A DNA stretch of 64,000 nucleotides, from assembly GCA_021464415.1 (NCBI GenBank), contig CM038469.1, positions 23,703,901 through 23,767,900 of the forward strand, written 5' to 3'. This DNA comes from Lonicera japonica. Its lineage: Eukaryota > Streptophyta > Magnoliopsida > Dipsacales > Caprifoliaceae. This document shows, piece by piece, positions 35,672 through 49,307 of the stretch. The position numbers were made by a program, and so were the translations under genes. Within the stretch, counting starts at the first letter, position 1, and the number at the start of each line of letters is the position of its first letter. The notes below the pieces were generated by a model. It was not told the DNA's origin and did no database searches. It was given only the letters and a program-made list of their open reading frames with translations.

Positions 35672-37120
35672 ATTTATATTCGATTTAAAAACAGATGGTA
35701 CTAGTTTTTATGATTATTTTGAATCATAATCTGTAATAATTGTGTGGTTATATATACTTTCCTACTTCCTTGTTACATGTTGGCCAAGTTGGAAATTCGA
35801 CTCTTTGTTGATCAAAATCATGCGGGTTCGATTTTGCTAGCCTCTTAAAAATCTATGGGTGTGTTATATTGCAAAATTGGAATTTTTTAAAAAAACAACA
35901 ACTAGAGTTTCAGTTGAAAAGTGAGACAAGTGAGTTGGGCCAGGGGGCGTGGCCACATACAATTTTGTGAGGTATAGGTATAGTGACCTAACTTAATATT
36001 TAAAATTTGCAGTTAAATTGGGTAATTTTTAGGTTAATCTGAATCGGCGTATTTTGATACCACTTGAATTAGAAAAAATAGTTAGTAAAAATGTCAAATT
36101 GTGAAGAAAAAAAATTGGAAAAAAAAAAAAAAGAAGAAAAAAACCGTATGGCTTAAACTTTCCATAAGAAATGAAACATTTGATAAGTGGGGCACAAGAA
36201 GGTAATGATAATACGTATACGAGCAAATATGACACACCGAACAATGTATTTTTTGACATGTCATTTGGTCTCTTTTCTTTCATATTTCTCCATCCAAAGG
36301 CATTGTTAGTCACTTTAAGTTAGAACATGTTACTCTTCGAAACATTATGTTTTTTTTTCTCCTATGAGAAATTGTCTTTCTAACCGTTAATACTTCAAGT
36401 ATGAGTAAGGTTATTAACGCCTCACATGAACATTATAGCACTAAAAAATTATCTTTAGTGACACTTTATGTACGTCTTTTTCACATATTAATGTATTGAT
36501 GATACTTTTTGGAGTGCTAAAATACTCATGTGCAATGTTATAACATAGATATGCTATTTTTTAAATTGATAGTCTCATTTCTCTTTCTAAAATGTCTGAA
36601 ATAAGTTGTACTAATATTTTAAAAAGTGCTAAATTTATAATGATATTAACAATTTGAAATAAAATTAGTAAATTCATAATAAGTTATTGCTTTTGGTATT
36701 AAAAAAAATTAACTGGCTTTCGATTTAGTTAAAAAAGTTATTGAACTTCGTAAATAATAAGTTGTCAAGTGTAAATAATGTAATATAATTAAAATAGTGA
36801 GATAGCCAGTTAATTTCTCTTGCATTAAAATTTATAGTTTAGTTTGAAGTGGGGTAATACAGCATCTAGATTCGCCCCTGATGCTATTCATCCAAAAAAA
36901 ATGTTCAAAATTTGTGTCTCAAATGTATTTTGATCGTACATATACACTTGAGTATCATAGAAAAAGTTAAAATGATCGATAGGAGATGCATTTATACTTG
37001 ATACTGATTGTGCCTTTCGGGGCAGAGTATCACTACTCATTCCAAACTTTTCAATTGATAATTTAGTTAGTGCAATTAGTATGAGATTTAACGATGCATT
37101 ATTTGAACGGCCTAGTTACC
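35672..37120. other. 3' flank of the AIP2-like gene, no gene seen
   Basis: The 3' UTR is probably within the first 100-150 bases; aataat-type words near 35735-35742 could serve as a weak polyadenylation signal. Further right I see only AT-rich sequence and homopolymer runs. The - strand open frame at 36029-36313 is low-complexity. Confidence 0.5.
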
Positions 37121-37500
37121 GGTGGCGAAGCCACATGCATTGCGGTGGACATTTGCCCACCTTAACTTTCAAATTATGTTGATGCTTACTAGTGGTATTG
37201 GGAAAAAAATTATTGGATAGGAAATAATATGACATTTTGCCCACTTCATTTTCTAGAAAAAATTACACTTTCTCTCATTTTAGATTATCGGCAATGGCTA
37301 GGCGTAAATACTCTCTATTTTAGTACTTTAGCACTTCAAAATTGACATTTTTTTTAATCTTCGACTAAAGCGTCATTTTCTTGAAAAACCAGAGTATCAA
37401 GAAGAATTACATATTATATAATTTTATTTTTTTACCCCCCTTAAGCCTTACTATTAATTTCACCACTGCCGATTATCAAATCTTTTGGGTACGCCACTGC
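37121..37500. repeat. Degraded small element related to the one in intron 4
   Basis: The left end ggtggcgaagccac and the right end gggtacgccactgc are an imperfect inverted pair. The ggtggacatttgcccacc word matches the 'gtgggcaaa' theme of the 34411-34961 element. The sequence between is AT-rich and non-coding. Confidence 0.4.
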
Positions 37501-39950
37501 TGCGAATTTTGCGTGGATAAAGTACAGCTGGTGATAGACAGACATGGATATATAGAAAGGATCACAAGACTAGGATCACAAGACTAAATATAATTCTAGT
37601 GAAACTGCTCGTAAATCCTATATCCATGTAACGAGGATTTTTATTTGTACTAATTCCACTTGGAATGGCCATGAAGAAATTGACACTTTTTCTTTATCTT
37701 TTGAGTTGCTCCTTTTGATCTGTCTCTCCACATCGTTATTTCTACTTAGCTTGGAGTTTTGTGGGTGGCCAAAATGAATTTGTATAAGTGGGAATCGGCC
37801 CAGAAATAATGGAGTTGGTAAACATATTGCAAAGGTGGTAAGTGAACAGTAAATTTGCAAGTAAGTGATCGAGACTGGATTTATGGTTGTGAGGTAGGTT
37901 CCTCCGGTGGCTCTTATATCCAGTCCGGTAGTATGTCCTCCCTTGGTGTGTGGTTGTGTTCTTAACTTGGCTCAAGAGGCCTTTTAATAATGTATACAGC
38001 AATTATGGTTATTCTCAGAGTGAATGTTTGTGTGTGGGAGTGAGTGTATTGCTATCAAAGCTAAACCCATTTTTTATGAGCTTTCCCCTTCTATTTATAC
38101 AGTCTTACTTGCTTATCAAACCTATCCTTTTCAAGTTTGGCACGTGCTCTTTATTCATGCACCTTCGTATAACCTTTCGAATCACTTGATTCATTTGGCA
38201 CAATAATCCACTATTGCACCTATAAATTCACAAATATATGGTAGAAAGATTTGTTACTTCATTCAAATTTCAAGATTTAAAGGAAGATTGTTTCTTATCA
38301 TGTATATATTAACTACTAACTAAATATTAGTTTATTGAGCCTTAAATGTTTTTTGTTCTTAAAGTTCCCCTCAAACTTTGTTACATTTTTTGTTCTTAAA
38401 GTTCTCCTCCAATTTTTTGTTAATTACGTATGTAAATGCTGCCCCTATCATGAACTTTTTTTTTTAATCATTAGATGACACGAGCAAGTGTGGATTATAG
38501 TAAGAAAGTACTCCGCATATTAAATAATCTTTTCAATTTTTCTTCGTGATTTCTTAAATTAATAGTACCATTAATTTTTTCTTCTTTTATAAAATCAACT
38601 TTTAAATTTCACAATAGAAATAAGTTATACTTACTATTGATTATATTAATTTAGAGTTTCTTAAAAAATATTAAAGTCAAAGTGAGACCATCTATATATC
38701 AATTTGCGACGCATAATATTGATATTTTATTTATAAGTAACACATCTTTTATTATAATCTCAACCATTTTATCATTCTACATGTTTTGCATGGATACTTT
38801 TTTCTTTTATTTCTCATTTCTTTTTCAAAACCTTTGCAAGCCCATTCTTTATTTTGCATTAATAAAACTAAATATTTTTTTCATAATTTTTCACAATGTT
38901 TGCGACATAAAATAGGATTGATAACATAAAATAGTTGGTTAATTTTTTGTAAAAAGAAAAAGAAAAAAAAAGGAAAATTAAGTGAATTATTTAAACTTTT
39001 ATTCTCGTTCACACAAATTACATTAATGAAGATAAAGGACATGGTTGGATAATTAATTAATCAACGTCATGCCGCCATTGAATTGATTACTTGCATGGCA
39101 ACTGTTGTCATTTCATGATCCTCTTTATATTGATGCAATCATGTGCCTTCCATTAATATATATATATATATATATATAGCTAATTTCTGTTATGAATCAA
39201 TTTTTACGGTTTGATTTTTTTATAACGCTTTCTTATCCTAAAAATATTTAGGATGTTTTTTATAACGTATAATTATTATAAAAATAATTAGACTGGTTCA
39301 CACCTAATCTTAACCCCATATATATATATATATTTATTTAATTTGATTGAAAACAATACTACACTATTACCATACATATATATTATTGTTTGCTTTTTCT
39401 TTTTTTACTGGTGTCCCTATAATATATTAAAATTGAGATTAATTTCTACATGCGAATCACAAAGAAATTTGTACATGCAGCAAAGACGGAATCACATGGG
39501 GTCTAGTGGGGATTAAGTTATCACTCAATTTTTTTTTTCGGTAATTTATGTATATTTGTAGTATTATATTTAAATAAAAAATAGTGTTATTAGTACTTTA
39601 AATGAGTTCTCTAATATTTAAATCTGATTTTTTATTTTTATGAACACTTAATTTATATTTGTGATAGATTTTCAAGTGCTAATAATCATACTCAAGTATT
39701 TTGTGATTTTGATGAGGTATTCTTCATTTTTTTTTTCTCTTCTTTCATTTAAAATTAGGACCTTACTAAAGTGAAATACGCCTTAAGTTTTTAAATATAC
39801 CGACAATTTTCAACCACAATTTTGATAAAGATATTAACTTTTACTCAAACTGTGTATTTAGTTTTAAAATAAAAATCTATTGTCATTAAATTAATAATTA
39901 CAAAATCAAGACTCTATTTTATCTTTTACACAAATTCACTCACTGAAAGT
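37501..39950. other. AT-rich gene-free stretch
   Basis: I see no gene. The open frames here are short and lack domains. An (AT)n run sits at about 39158-39178 and another near 39318-39332. Confidence 0.5.
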
Positions 39951-39954
39951 TGTA

Positions 39955-40405
39955 TTAAAGTTAAATTAGATTTCTCCATTATCAATTAGAAATAGGATAT
40001 GCTTTAAGTATATAATTTTTTTATATATTTATAGATCGAGAGGCTTTAAAACTAAAGCTATTAAACTATTAAAAGATGTTAAGTGAATTAAACACTAATA
40101 TTTTGATACTCAATTTGAGACATCCAAAAAAGTTGAATTTTTAAATAAATTCACCCATCTAACATTTGCATCAATGTTAAATTGGATTTCTCTATTTCCA
40201 ATTATAAATAGCCATCTGACATTTACATTAATGTTAAATTGAATTTCTCCATTACCAATTATAAATAAGATATGCACAAATATATAATATTTTTCTTTAC
40301 ATTTATAAAAGACGCTTTAAAGCTATTAAAAGATGTTAAGTGAATTTAATGTTAAAATTAAGATACTCAATTTGGGACATCTAAAAAAAATTGAATTCTT
40401 AATTT
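39955..40405 (+). repeat. Direct repeat pair, period about 270 bp
   Basis: Copy one, about 39955-40140, and copy two, about 40225-40400, share gttaaattrgatttctccatt, ctattaaaagatgttaagtg and gatactcaatttgrgacatc. A partial third copy of the first words lies at about 40170-40215. Confidence 0.7.
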
Positions 40406-40654
40406 TTGATATCATAAAAAATGTTGCATGACTATGTTATATCCCATCCATTGTTAGATTAATAAATTTAACTATTAAAGTTCCGTTTGATTACAATAAA
40501 ACACTTTATTTATGTGAAAGGTTGGAAAATAAGTTGAAGCATGTAATAAGATATCATCTAACTTTTTAATTATTTTTCTATGGAAAAAAATTTATTTGGG
40601 GGTTGAAGAAGGAAAAAAAAAATTTAAAAATGAAAGATGCAGGACAAATACACA

Positions 40655-42350
40655 TAAAAATGACTATGAAAGGGAAAGCTAGATCATCACATGTTTCAAC
40701 TTATTTTATAACTTCTCATACAAATCAAATATTTTTCTTTTTATTTTCATATTATTACCAAACAGAGCCTAAATGAAATAATTAATGTTAGTTTCTTAAA
40801 TATCGTTTGAAGTGAAAGCTTATATCTTTTAGGGGTAATAATACAAAAATAAGCTGAAAGTTGGGTCATAAAAATATTATTTAAAGTGACGTTTCTATTT
40901 TTAAAGATTAAAATGTTAATAATAAAAAGATATTATAAAAGATGATAATTACAAAACTTAAAAATTTATCCGGTCAAAATATTTAACCAAATACGTGGCC
41001 ATAAATCGTCTGCAAATTTTCATAAAACTCACATAATTAGAAGCATTTTCCTTAAAATTATCACCCATCACCCGATGATTTGGTTTCCACAAAAAAGAAA
41101 AAAAATGAAAAAATAATAGAATAAGAAACCAACTTGTTTCATTTTTAAACTTTTCACAAACGCACTCATTGGTGATAAAAAATTCAATGGAGTCTAATTT
41201 TTTTTTTCTTTAAATATTTTATCGCTATCACTAGCTCACGATAATTATCGACTCAATCGTTTGCATCTTTATGACAAGTGAAAAGTATATTCTATATTAT
41301 AAAGTTATGCCTTAAATTTACCGTATGAAGTTATGTCAAATTTTTGTACTTATTTTTTTATTTATACGACCTTTTTTTCCATCAAAATATATTTTTGCAA
41401 AAAAATTTGAACCTTAGATATTTGACAAAATAATTTATTATTGAACTATTATCTACTTAATATCTTTATTTTATATTTTATTTTAAATTAAATATATTGA
41501 AATAAAATATATAACGTATGTACAGGTAATCTATATGCAAATAAACGTATTTGGATTGATATTGTTGTAGTTATCCTCTTTTGATATTTCTACATACCTA
41601 AAGAGGGTTAGCTTTACGGACTTTTCATTGGTTGCAACTTGTCATTCATACTTATCTCTACACCCACAGTGAAAAAGACTCCTTTCATTTTTTTTATTTA
41701 TGTTTTTTTGCTTTAAGATTAAAATTCCTTAAAAATATATTAAGAGTTATACACTTAATTTATAAATATAAAATATTATATGGAGGATTCAGAATTTTTT
41801 AAGATTATCTCTACACCCACAGTAAAAAGGACTCCCTTTTTCTTTTTTTTCTTTTTTTTTTTTGCTTTAAGATTAAATTTCCTTAAAAATATGCTAAGAG
41901 TTATATGGCAGATTCAGAATTTTTGAAAGGACTGAGTTAATATAGATACAAATAGTTAATTACTTTAAATTAAATTGTATTATATACATATAGTCATGCT
42001 CTAGAAAAAAATAATTTCTTTTAATTAAAATACAGATTTTTCTTTTTAAGAGGGTAAATGATTGAATTTTTTGATGAAATTTGGTGGGGATGACCTCCAT
42101 GATAATGAGTAGATCAATTCCACAAAATTTCATTAAAAAATTCAATCGGGATGTGAGAAAACTAAAGATTGATATATACACTTGCATTGCAATCGTATAA
42201 ATTTTAGACTTTTATATCACCTACTTCCCTGTTGAGTTTTTTGATGAAATGTGGTGGAATTGATCTACTAATCATGGAGATCATATCTACCAAATTTCAT
42301 CAAAAAATTCAATAATTTACCCTTTAAAAGGGGAAATCCATTAACTAGTT
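40655..42350 (+). repeat. Copy 1 of a 1.7-kb direct duplication
   Basis: The segment matches 42900-44640 along its length, with the same order of words (for example aagttgggtcataaaaatat and tgatttggtttccac). It carries a local tandem duplication at about 41660-41805 and 41806-41935 (ctctacacccacagt core) that copy 2 lacks, and it lacks the SINE found in copy 2. Confidence 0.85.
42050..42330. repeat. Foldback hairpin pair, locus 1
   Basis: Two adjacent palindromes are each built as a gaattttttgatgaaatttg left arm and a caaatttcatcaaaaaattc-type right arm (about 42062-42146 and 42233-42314). Related loci are 44338-44610 and 56451-56836, where the whole element has clearer outer inverted ends. 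Confidence 0.7.
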
Positions 42351-42463
42351 AAAAAAAAACCTTTCTGAAGACTGAGTTATATACATCTATATTATAAAAT
42401 ATCATATTTGACCAAACTTTTTTTCAAAAAGTATAAGAATCTAATAATTAAAAATACACATCT

Positions 42464-42496
42464 AATGGTGTGCATTACTTCTACACCATTAGATGA
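42464..42496. repeat. Short near-perfect hairpin
   Basis: Catctaatggtgt and acaccattagatg flank a short loop. It falls in AT-rich sequence between the two 1.7-kb copies. Confidence 0.6.
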
Positions 42497-43190
42497 GTTT
42501 TATATACATATCAAGAAATCACATCAAAGTTAAAACACTCATACCAATAATATATACACAATAAACTCTCACACAATAATAATTTTTTTTACATTAAAAA
42601 TGTCATAATTTAAAATAATAATTTCAAAATTTAATAAAAAAATAATATTTAAAATCTACTAATCTAGATCAATTAAACAAGATCCATCATGACTATAAAA
42701 TTATGTAAAAAAAAATATTGAGTAACAATGATGTAATTTATGTGTTCGTGCATTATTGGTATATTGAACATATGTTTCGGTTGTTTAAAACGTATTGGTT
42801 TAGATTGTCACACATTAAACTTTTGTATTCTATTATTGAATCATATTTATTTCACCGTGCCGGATGGTACGAATATACCCTAATATTATATATTATAACA
42901 TAAAAATGACCATGAGAGGGAGGGCATCTCATCACATACTTCAACTTATTTTATAATTTTTCACACAAATCAAGTACTTTTCTTTTTATTTTTATATTAT
43001 TATCAAACAGAGGCTAAATGAAATAATTAATATTAGTTCTTTAAATATTGTTTGAATTGAATGCTTCTATCTTTTCGAGGTAATAATAAGAAGATAAGTC
43101 GAAAGTTGGGTCATAAAAATATTATTTAAAGTGATATTTCTATTTTTAAAGGTTAAAATATTAATAATATAAAAGTATGATAAAAGATAA

Positions 43191-43356
43191 AGGATAGTTC
43201 TTAAGATAATGGCAAAAAAAAATTGCCCAGTGGTAGGCAACCTCCACCCTTGCCTTGAGGTAAAGAGTTCGACTCATGGGGTGGGAGGAAAGGGTTTTTC
43301 TTTATTTGTAGGATTAATTGAGAGATTTAGACCTCCCTTAATTTAATAAAAAAAAA
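43191..43356 (+). mobile_element. SINE retroelement with target duplication
   Basis: Box A-like ttgcccagtgg (43223-43233) and box B gagttcgactc (43267-43277) are spaced as in a tRNA-derived RNA polymerase III promoter. The 3' end is an A-rich tail. Flanking direct repeats agtatgataaaagataa lie at about 43174-43190 and 43358-43374. Copy 1 of the surrounding duplication has no such insert at the matching place. It encodes no protein and would depend on LINE enzymes. Confidence 0.8.
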
Positions 43357-44337
43357 AGTATGATAAAAGATAATAATTACAAAACTTGAAAACGTATCCG
43401 GTCAAAATATTTAACCAAATACATAGCCATAATTCATCTACGAGTTTTTCATAAAACTCACAGAATTAGAAGCATTTTCCCTAAATTTATCACCCATCAC
43501 CCAATGATTTGGTTTCCACAAAAAAAAATGAAAAAATAATAGAATAAGAGACCAACTCGTTTCATTTTGAAACTTTCCACAAACGCACTCTTCGGTGATA
43601 AAAAATTTCAATGGAGTCTAATCTTTTTTCTTTAAATATTTTATCGCTCTCACTCACTATAATTATTGACTCAATCGTTTGCATCTTATGACAAGTGAAA
43701 AATATTTTCTATATCATAAAGTTATGCCTCAATTTCTCAATTCCACCGTCAAAAATTATGTCAAACTTTTGTATTTATTCTTTTACCCATAAGGTCTCTT
43801 TTATTTTATCAAAATATATGCTTGTAAGAGAATTTGAACCTTAAATATTTAAAAAAATAATTTATTCTTTGACCACTGTATCATTTAAAATCTTTATTTT
43901 ATATTTTATTTTAAATTAAATATATTTAAATCACACATATATGGCATGTGAATTAAAGTATTTGGATTGATATTTATGTAGTTATCCTCTTTTGATCTTT
44001 CTACATACCTAAAGAGGATTAGCTTTACGGACTTTTCATTGGTTGCAACTTGTCATTCATTCTTATCTCTACACCAGCAGTGAAAAAGACTCCTTTCATT
44101 TTTTTTATTTATGTTTTTTTGCTTTAAGATTAAATTTCCTTAAAAACATATTAAGAGTTAATTACTTAATTTATAAATATAAAATATTATATGGCGGATT
44201 CAGAATTTTTTAAAGGACTAAGTTAATATAAATACAAATACTTAATTACTTTAAATTAAATTGTACTATATATATAAATAGTCGGACTCTAGAAATAATT
44301 TTCTTCTTTTAATTAAAAAACGGATTTCTCTTTTGAG

Positions 44338-44610
44338 AGGGTAAATGATTAAATTTTATGATGAAATTTGGTGGGGATGATATTTATGATGAGTAGATCA
44401 ACTCCATCAATTTTCATCAAAAAAATTAAATTGGGATGTGAGCAAACTAAAGATTGATATATACATTTGTATTTTAACTGTTGAAGTTTTAAACTTTTAG
44501 ATCACATACTTCCCTGTTGATTTTTTTATGAAATGTGGTCGAGTTAATCTACTAATCACGAAAATCATCTCTACCAAATTTCATCAAAAAATTCAATCAT
44601 TTATCCTTTA
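44338..44610. repeat. Foldback hairpin pair, locus 2
   Basis: This is the counterpart of 42050-42330 inside copy 2 of the long duplication, with the same paired arms (atgatgaaatttggtgggg / tttcatcaaaaaa). Confidence 0.65.
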
Positions 44611-44954
44611 AAAAGAAAAGTCCGTTCTTTAGTTAGGAAAAAAAAAACCATTCCGAAACGTGAGTGTATATGTATATTATGTTATATATTACAGCATTTT
44701 TATTTTATTTTTTTTAAAAAGTAATAAATTGAGCAAGACTAGAACTCCCGCGGAAATAGGATGTTAGTTTAAACTAAACTTTACCATCACAATTTTGTTG
44801 TCCTTAATTCTTTAATGCATATAATCTACGTATATAGTAGAAATTATATAGTTATAGTCATGTTTAGGTACCAACTCAATTCGTAGAAATTTTGTAAAGT
44901 TGTTGACCCCACTTCAATTTGGTAATTCAATTTCCTCGATTTTTTTAATGCATA

Positions 44955-45455
44955 TGATTTATTCAGAACATCTCCAATAGTAATTTATATTTATATTTTA
45001 TATAAAATATATAAAACTTATAAAAAAAAATTGCTTTAGCAGTCTTTTAATTTTATCTTTTGTGTAAAATAGATGCGTAAAATACACTCTAAATTTACAC
45101 TGCTACGTCAGCTTTATATTTCCTCAATATTTTATTAAACTTTAAAATATAATAACTTTTAATACAAAACATATATTTTAATAAAAATTATATATTTGAA
45201 ATCTTCTAATCAAGACCAATAAATTAAGATCCATTGTTATTATAATATTATGTAAACCAAAATCCAAGACAAAATAATAAAAGTTTGCATAAAATGATAT
45301 CAAACATGCATTACTATCATATTAGTTCATTCAAAATTTACATAAAAGTTTTAAAAAATACCATTAAAACATATTTTTTTTTTAGATTTTAAGTTTTGTG
45401 TAAAAATTTCTTAACATAGGATTTACACAACAATTATAGATGCTTTATAGTATAT
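44955..45455. repeat. Possible MITE with 'gaacatctccaatag'-type ends
   Basis: The left side agaacatctccaatagtaat and the right side acaattatagatgctttata are imperfectly inverted, a style common in plant MITEs. No coding potential and no clear target duplication. Confidence 0.35.
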
Positions 45456-45572
45456 TGGTACGAACTCAATTTTTACGAATTTGATAAAATCGTGGGTCCC
45501 ACCTCACTAGGTAGAATTTTTTTGGAAAATCCAAATAAATGGAATAAAGAGTAATTTGTGTGAAGGACCAAT

Positions 45573-46159
45573 TAGGGGTGTTTTCGGTTTCAGTCGGGGT
45601 AGAAATTAGGGTACCCCAAACCATCCCCAAACTTTATAGTTCGGTTTCGGTTTTCGTACCTATGAAACTCAAACCCTCCCCAAATTATTCGGTTTCGGTT
45701 CGTTTCAGTCTCATTCGGGTTTTTTTTTTGTATTGTTAAAACTTTAGTTCAAAATTGCACTAAAAATATAAATTCACTCAAAAGGCGCTACAAAAAAATT
45801 ATATAATGTATTTATTTTAATAATTAGCTTAAGTAATTATTTATAAATATAAATAATCCATAGGGTTGGGTCATTTATATAATGTAAATATTGTAAGAAA
45901 GTTTTCTTTTTTTTTCAACGTATTGTAAGACAACTTAAGTAATTACATTAAATTACCAATTTTATTTTTTCTAAAGATTCGGTTTTTTCGGTTCAATTCG
46001 GGGATCCCAAATTCCCAACCCATACCGACCCAAATTAATTGATTTCGGTTTTGGTTTTTTATTTCGGTTTTGGTTTTTTTTTCGGTTTGGGAAATTTCGG
46101 ATCGCAACGGATCGGCTCGGTTCGTTCGTTGGGTTTTCGAATTTCTGACAACACCCCTA
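45573..46159. mobile_element. Non-autonomous hAT element (587 bp)
   Basis: Inverted ends TAGGGGTGTT and AACACCCCTA are flanked by the perfect 8-bp duplication GGACCAAT (45565-45572 and 46160-46167). Subterminal tcggtttcggtt and related words are dense on both sides, similar in style to the larger hAT at 16951-22378 but with different termini. No ORF. Confidence 0.9.
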
Positions 46160-46430
46160 GGACCAATATGATTTAATTGTAGACTAAGTTGCTATCTGAG
46201 TTTGAAAGATAGGTTCATAAATAGATTTTAAACTTTAAAAATAAAATGGATAATTTAAAAAAAGTCTTATTAGAGAAAGATTTTCACACTAAAGCCAAGG
46301 AATAATTTTTTTGTAAATGAAGGGCCTATTTTTTATTTTATTGATATTATGACATGTGTCTTTTTTTTTCATTGCAAAATGACATCCTAACCCTTAAAAT
46401 AAACTAAAAAAATACCAATATGCATTAAAA

Positions 46431-46636
46431 TATGGACTGCAAGATGAACTTTGCATTCATATTTTACTGCAATATGAATTTTGCAGTTCATATTTTTTGT
46501 GCAAAGTTCATATTGCAGTCCATATTTTACTGCAATGTGAACTTTGCAATCCATTTTCTAGTGCAAAGTTCATATTGCAGTCCATATTTCACTGCAATAT
46601 GAACTTTGCAGTTCATATTTTTTGTGCAAATTTCAT
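46431..46636. repeat. Array of alternating inverted repeats (palindromic satellite-like)
   Basis: Words such as actgcaatatgaactttgca and their reverse complements tgcaaagttcatattgcagt alternate through about 200 bp. Any transcript could fold into nested hairpins. No coding role is visible. Confidence 0.8.
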
Positions 46637-47253
46637 AAAGAGCGGGTAATTTGAGTAATATATAATATGTTTTTATTAATTAAATGATATTTAAATTTAT
46701 TCAAATACCTTCATTTAAAATATAAAACAAAACAGGCCTTTTACACTAGTCACCAATTAAAAATAGGCCCTTCATTCAAAAAAATATTATTCATTGGATT
46801 TTTGGTAAAAAATCCTAATTTCTAAAAAATAAAAACTGTAGGCAAAAAATTCGAGTCTATAAATGGGACACAAATATATAGAATTAGGCCAAAAAGAATA
46901 AATCCAAGTGAAATGAAGCTAAATAATAGATGGATGTTGAAAGTTTTAATAATCCAACTAGATTAAATGATAAAAATCAAAACATAATAAAAATTGATAA
47001 AGATGGAAACATAAAAATAAAAACTCCACGTTTTCGTATTTTTTGAAAAAGGAACAACTTCTTAAAAAAATATTTATAATATTGAAGAAGGAAACTCTTC
47101 TCATGGTAATGAAGATATAGATAATATATATAAGCATTGGCCCAATTAAGCAGAATATCAATAAGTAATAATATTGAAGGTTTGAGTAGAAATTCAAGCA
47201 AAAAATCTCTAAATAAATAGAAAAAAGATAATTGGATATAGAATAACAAGTGT
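46637..47253. other. AT-rich stretch left of the large LTR element
   Basis: No supportable gene. The two overlapping - strand open frames at 46958-47359 are hydrophobic, low-complexity translations that run into the LTR, and are rejected. Confidence 0.5.
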
Positions 47254-47258
47254 GCTGG

Positions 47259-49306
47259 TGTGAACACCTCATTTTGCGATCCCCCCAAGAATCTTGATCT
47301 CCAAAGAAATAAGCACGCATGCATGCACGAGCATTCCTAGATACATATATTATGTACATGTGATACAGGTCAAAGAATAAAGCTGAAAGGACCTGGATGA
47401 GGAGTTACAGAATTATCGAAAATTGTCGGAACTGAAAACTGTCAAAACTCCCGAAAACTTGTGAAAGGAGAGTTACACATATCGAATCATCCTCAAACTT
47501 TGAGAGTTGTTAGACATTACCATGAGAAGTAGCATATTCGAAAATCAGCTCGATCCGACGGTCGGATCTCCGAAAATTCAAAAAATCATGAGTTTGTTTC
47601 GGGTGATCAAATGGTAGTCTTCTCGAAGTTAAAATGGTCTGAAGTTTGGTAAGTAGATAGGTCTTATCGTGGGGAAGAACATATTCAAAGCTTAGCTTTG
47701 TCAGACATGGAATCATCAAGAATCAATTTGTCTATCGTGCAATTCTAGTCGAAATGTCCTTCGTAGAAAATTAAAATAAATATAGGCCTTCCCGAATTCT
47801 GATCCACCTCAAATTTGGATACAAGTTAGTAAGCATTTTGAGGGAAAACATATCCAAAATTCAGCATAATCCAACAGCTAGAAGTTCAGTTCTTGAGGTT
47901 GTTGTATGCAAGTACGTTTCCTATGTAGGAACAAACTCTTTGTACCAATTTGAGGAGACTGAGTCCTTCCCAAACTCAGATCGTCTTCAAATTTTTACAG
48001 GGTCTAAAAGACTTATATTTTCAATATATATCCAAAATTAAGCATGATCCAACGGCTAGAACCTGAATTTTCGTGTAAACAAGTGACATTGTCTACAATA
48101 AGTACCTTTCCTACGCGAAAACAAACTCTTCGTAACAATCAGAACAAAAGGACCTTCCCGAATTCTGATAGACCTAAAAGTTTTATACCATTTATAAGAC
48201 TTCTATTCCCAAGACATATCCAAAAATCAGGATGATCCAACGGTGGGAAGGCTTCGCGATAAGCTCCAAAATTCCTAGTTGCAATATCTTTTCTTGCTCT
48301 CCAAGTATGTTTTCAACTATAAATAGACCCCCTCCATTTATATTTTTCATCAACAATCAAGAGGATTTCGTGGTACACACCAAGAGACCCTTATTCTCTC
48401 CCTCTAAGGAGGCTCAAGTATATTTTTCTCTCTCTTCTTTTATTTATTCATCAGTTTTATAATTTATACTCTTGTCTGCATAATTTCTATCACTTGATTG
48501 CTTTTCAAAACTCCTTTTCAAATTGTTTTTCAAAACTAAATGCGTATAATAAACCCTAATCCAATTTCAAAATAATATTATTACTCTTACTTTTTCAAAA
48601 TTCCGGATTAGCGATATTGTTATACGAAGAAATCGATAATCGCTCTATATTCAATCTAATTCATAGATTGCAGTGTATATGTGATGAATACTCGATGATG
48701 AGAGCACTAAGTGCCATCTATACCGGTTTAATCAATAAACTATGGTACACGATTGGTTAACTCGCCTCATATCATATTGAGTATAAGATTTCACATTGAA
48801 TTAGTTTTTGAAAAGTCCAATGCTTTACAAAATCACTTGTTTCACTGCATCTATTATTATCAAATTCTCTTTTTCAAATCACACACACACACACACACTT
48901 ATTTTTAAAATCATTGGCGAATTAGGAAACACATCGTTTTCATCCCATCCCCAAAATCCCGATTTCTATGGCAAACACGAAAAGCTGTAAAGTAATAGCA
49001 ATAGCACGCAAGAACTGAATTATAACACACACATATCCTACTCAAGAGACCGAAAAGGCGAATTGGGTGCCTAATACCTTCCCGATTCGTAACTTAATCC
49101 CCGAACCTTCGAATCAACTAGTTTTCGCATATATTGTGTATAAAAGGATATTTAGTCCATAAATACGTCTTTTTTATTAAAACCATTTTTGTTTGTTTAG
49201 TAAAACAAACTGGCGACTTTTATTATTTTCAAAACCTAATTTTCAAAGCAACGATGGAATCGCCGCCCACGAGGACCACCAGGCGTCGAGAACGCGGATT
49301 CTCACA
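47259..49306 (+). repeat. 5' LTR of the large element
   Basis: The LTR starts TGTGAACACC and ends TTCTCACA. A TATA box lies at tataaatagaccccc (about 48316-48330), so transcription probably starts some 30 bases further on. The U3 holds a repeated module around 'gatccaacgg' (about 47550, 47868, 48046 and 48234) preceded by 'atatccaaaa'. A CA-rich microsatellite lies at 48882-48898. Short open frames inside are not genes. Confidence 0.9.
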
Positions 49307-49307
49307 G

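Larger units (their letters stand above)
42900..44640 (+). repeat. Copy 2 of the 1.7-kb direct duplication
   Basis: It aligns with 40655-42350. It differs by scattered substitutions, by a SINE insertion at about 43191-43356 and by the absence of the local tandem duplication seen in copy 1. Confidence 0.85.

Noticed and set aside
46958..47359. Two overlapping - strand open frames (115 and 133 codons)
   Set aside because: The translations are Phe/Tyr/Ile/Leu-rich from AT-rich DNA, extend into the LTR, and have no domain.
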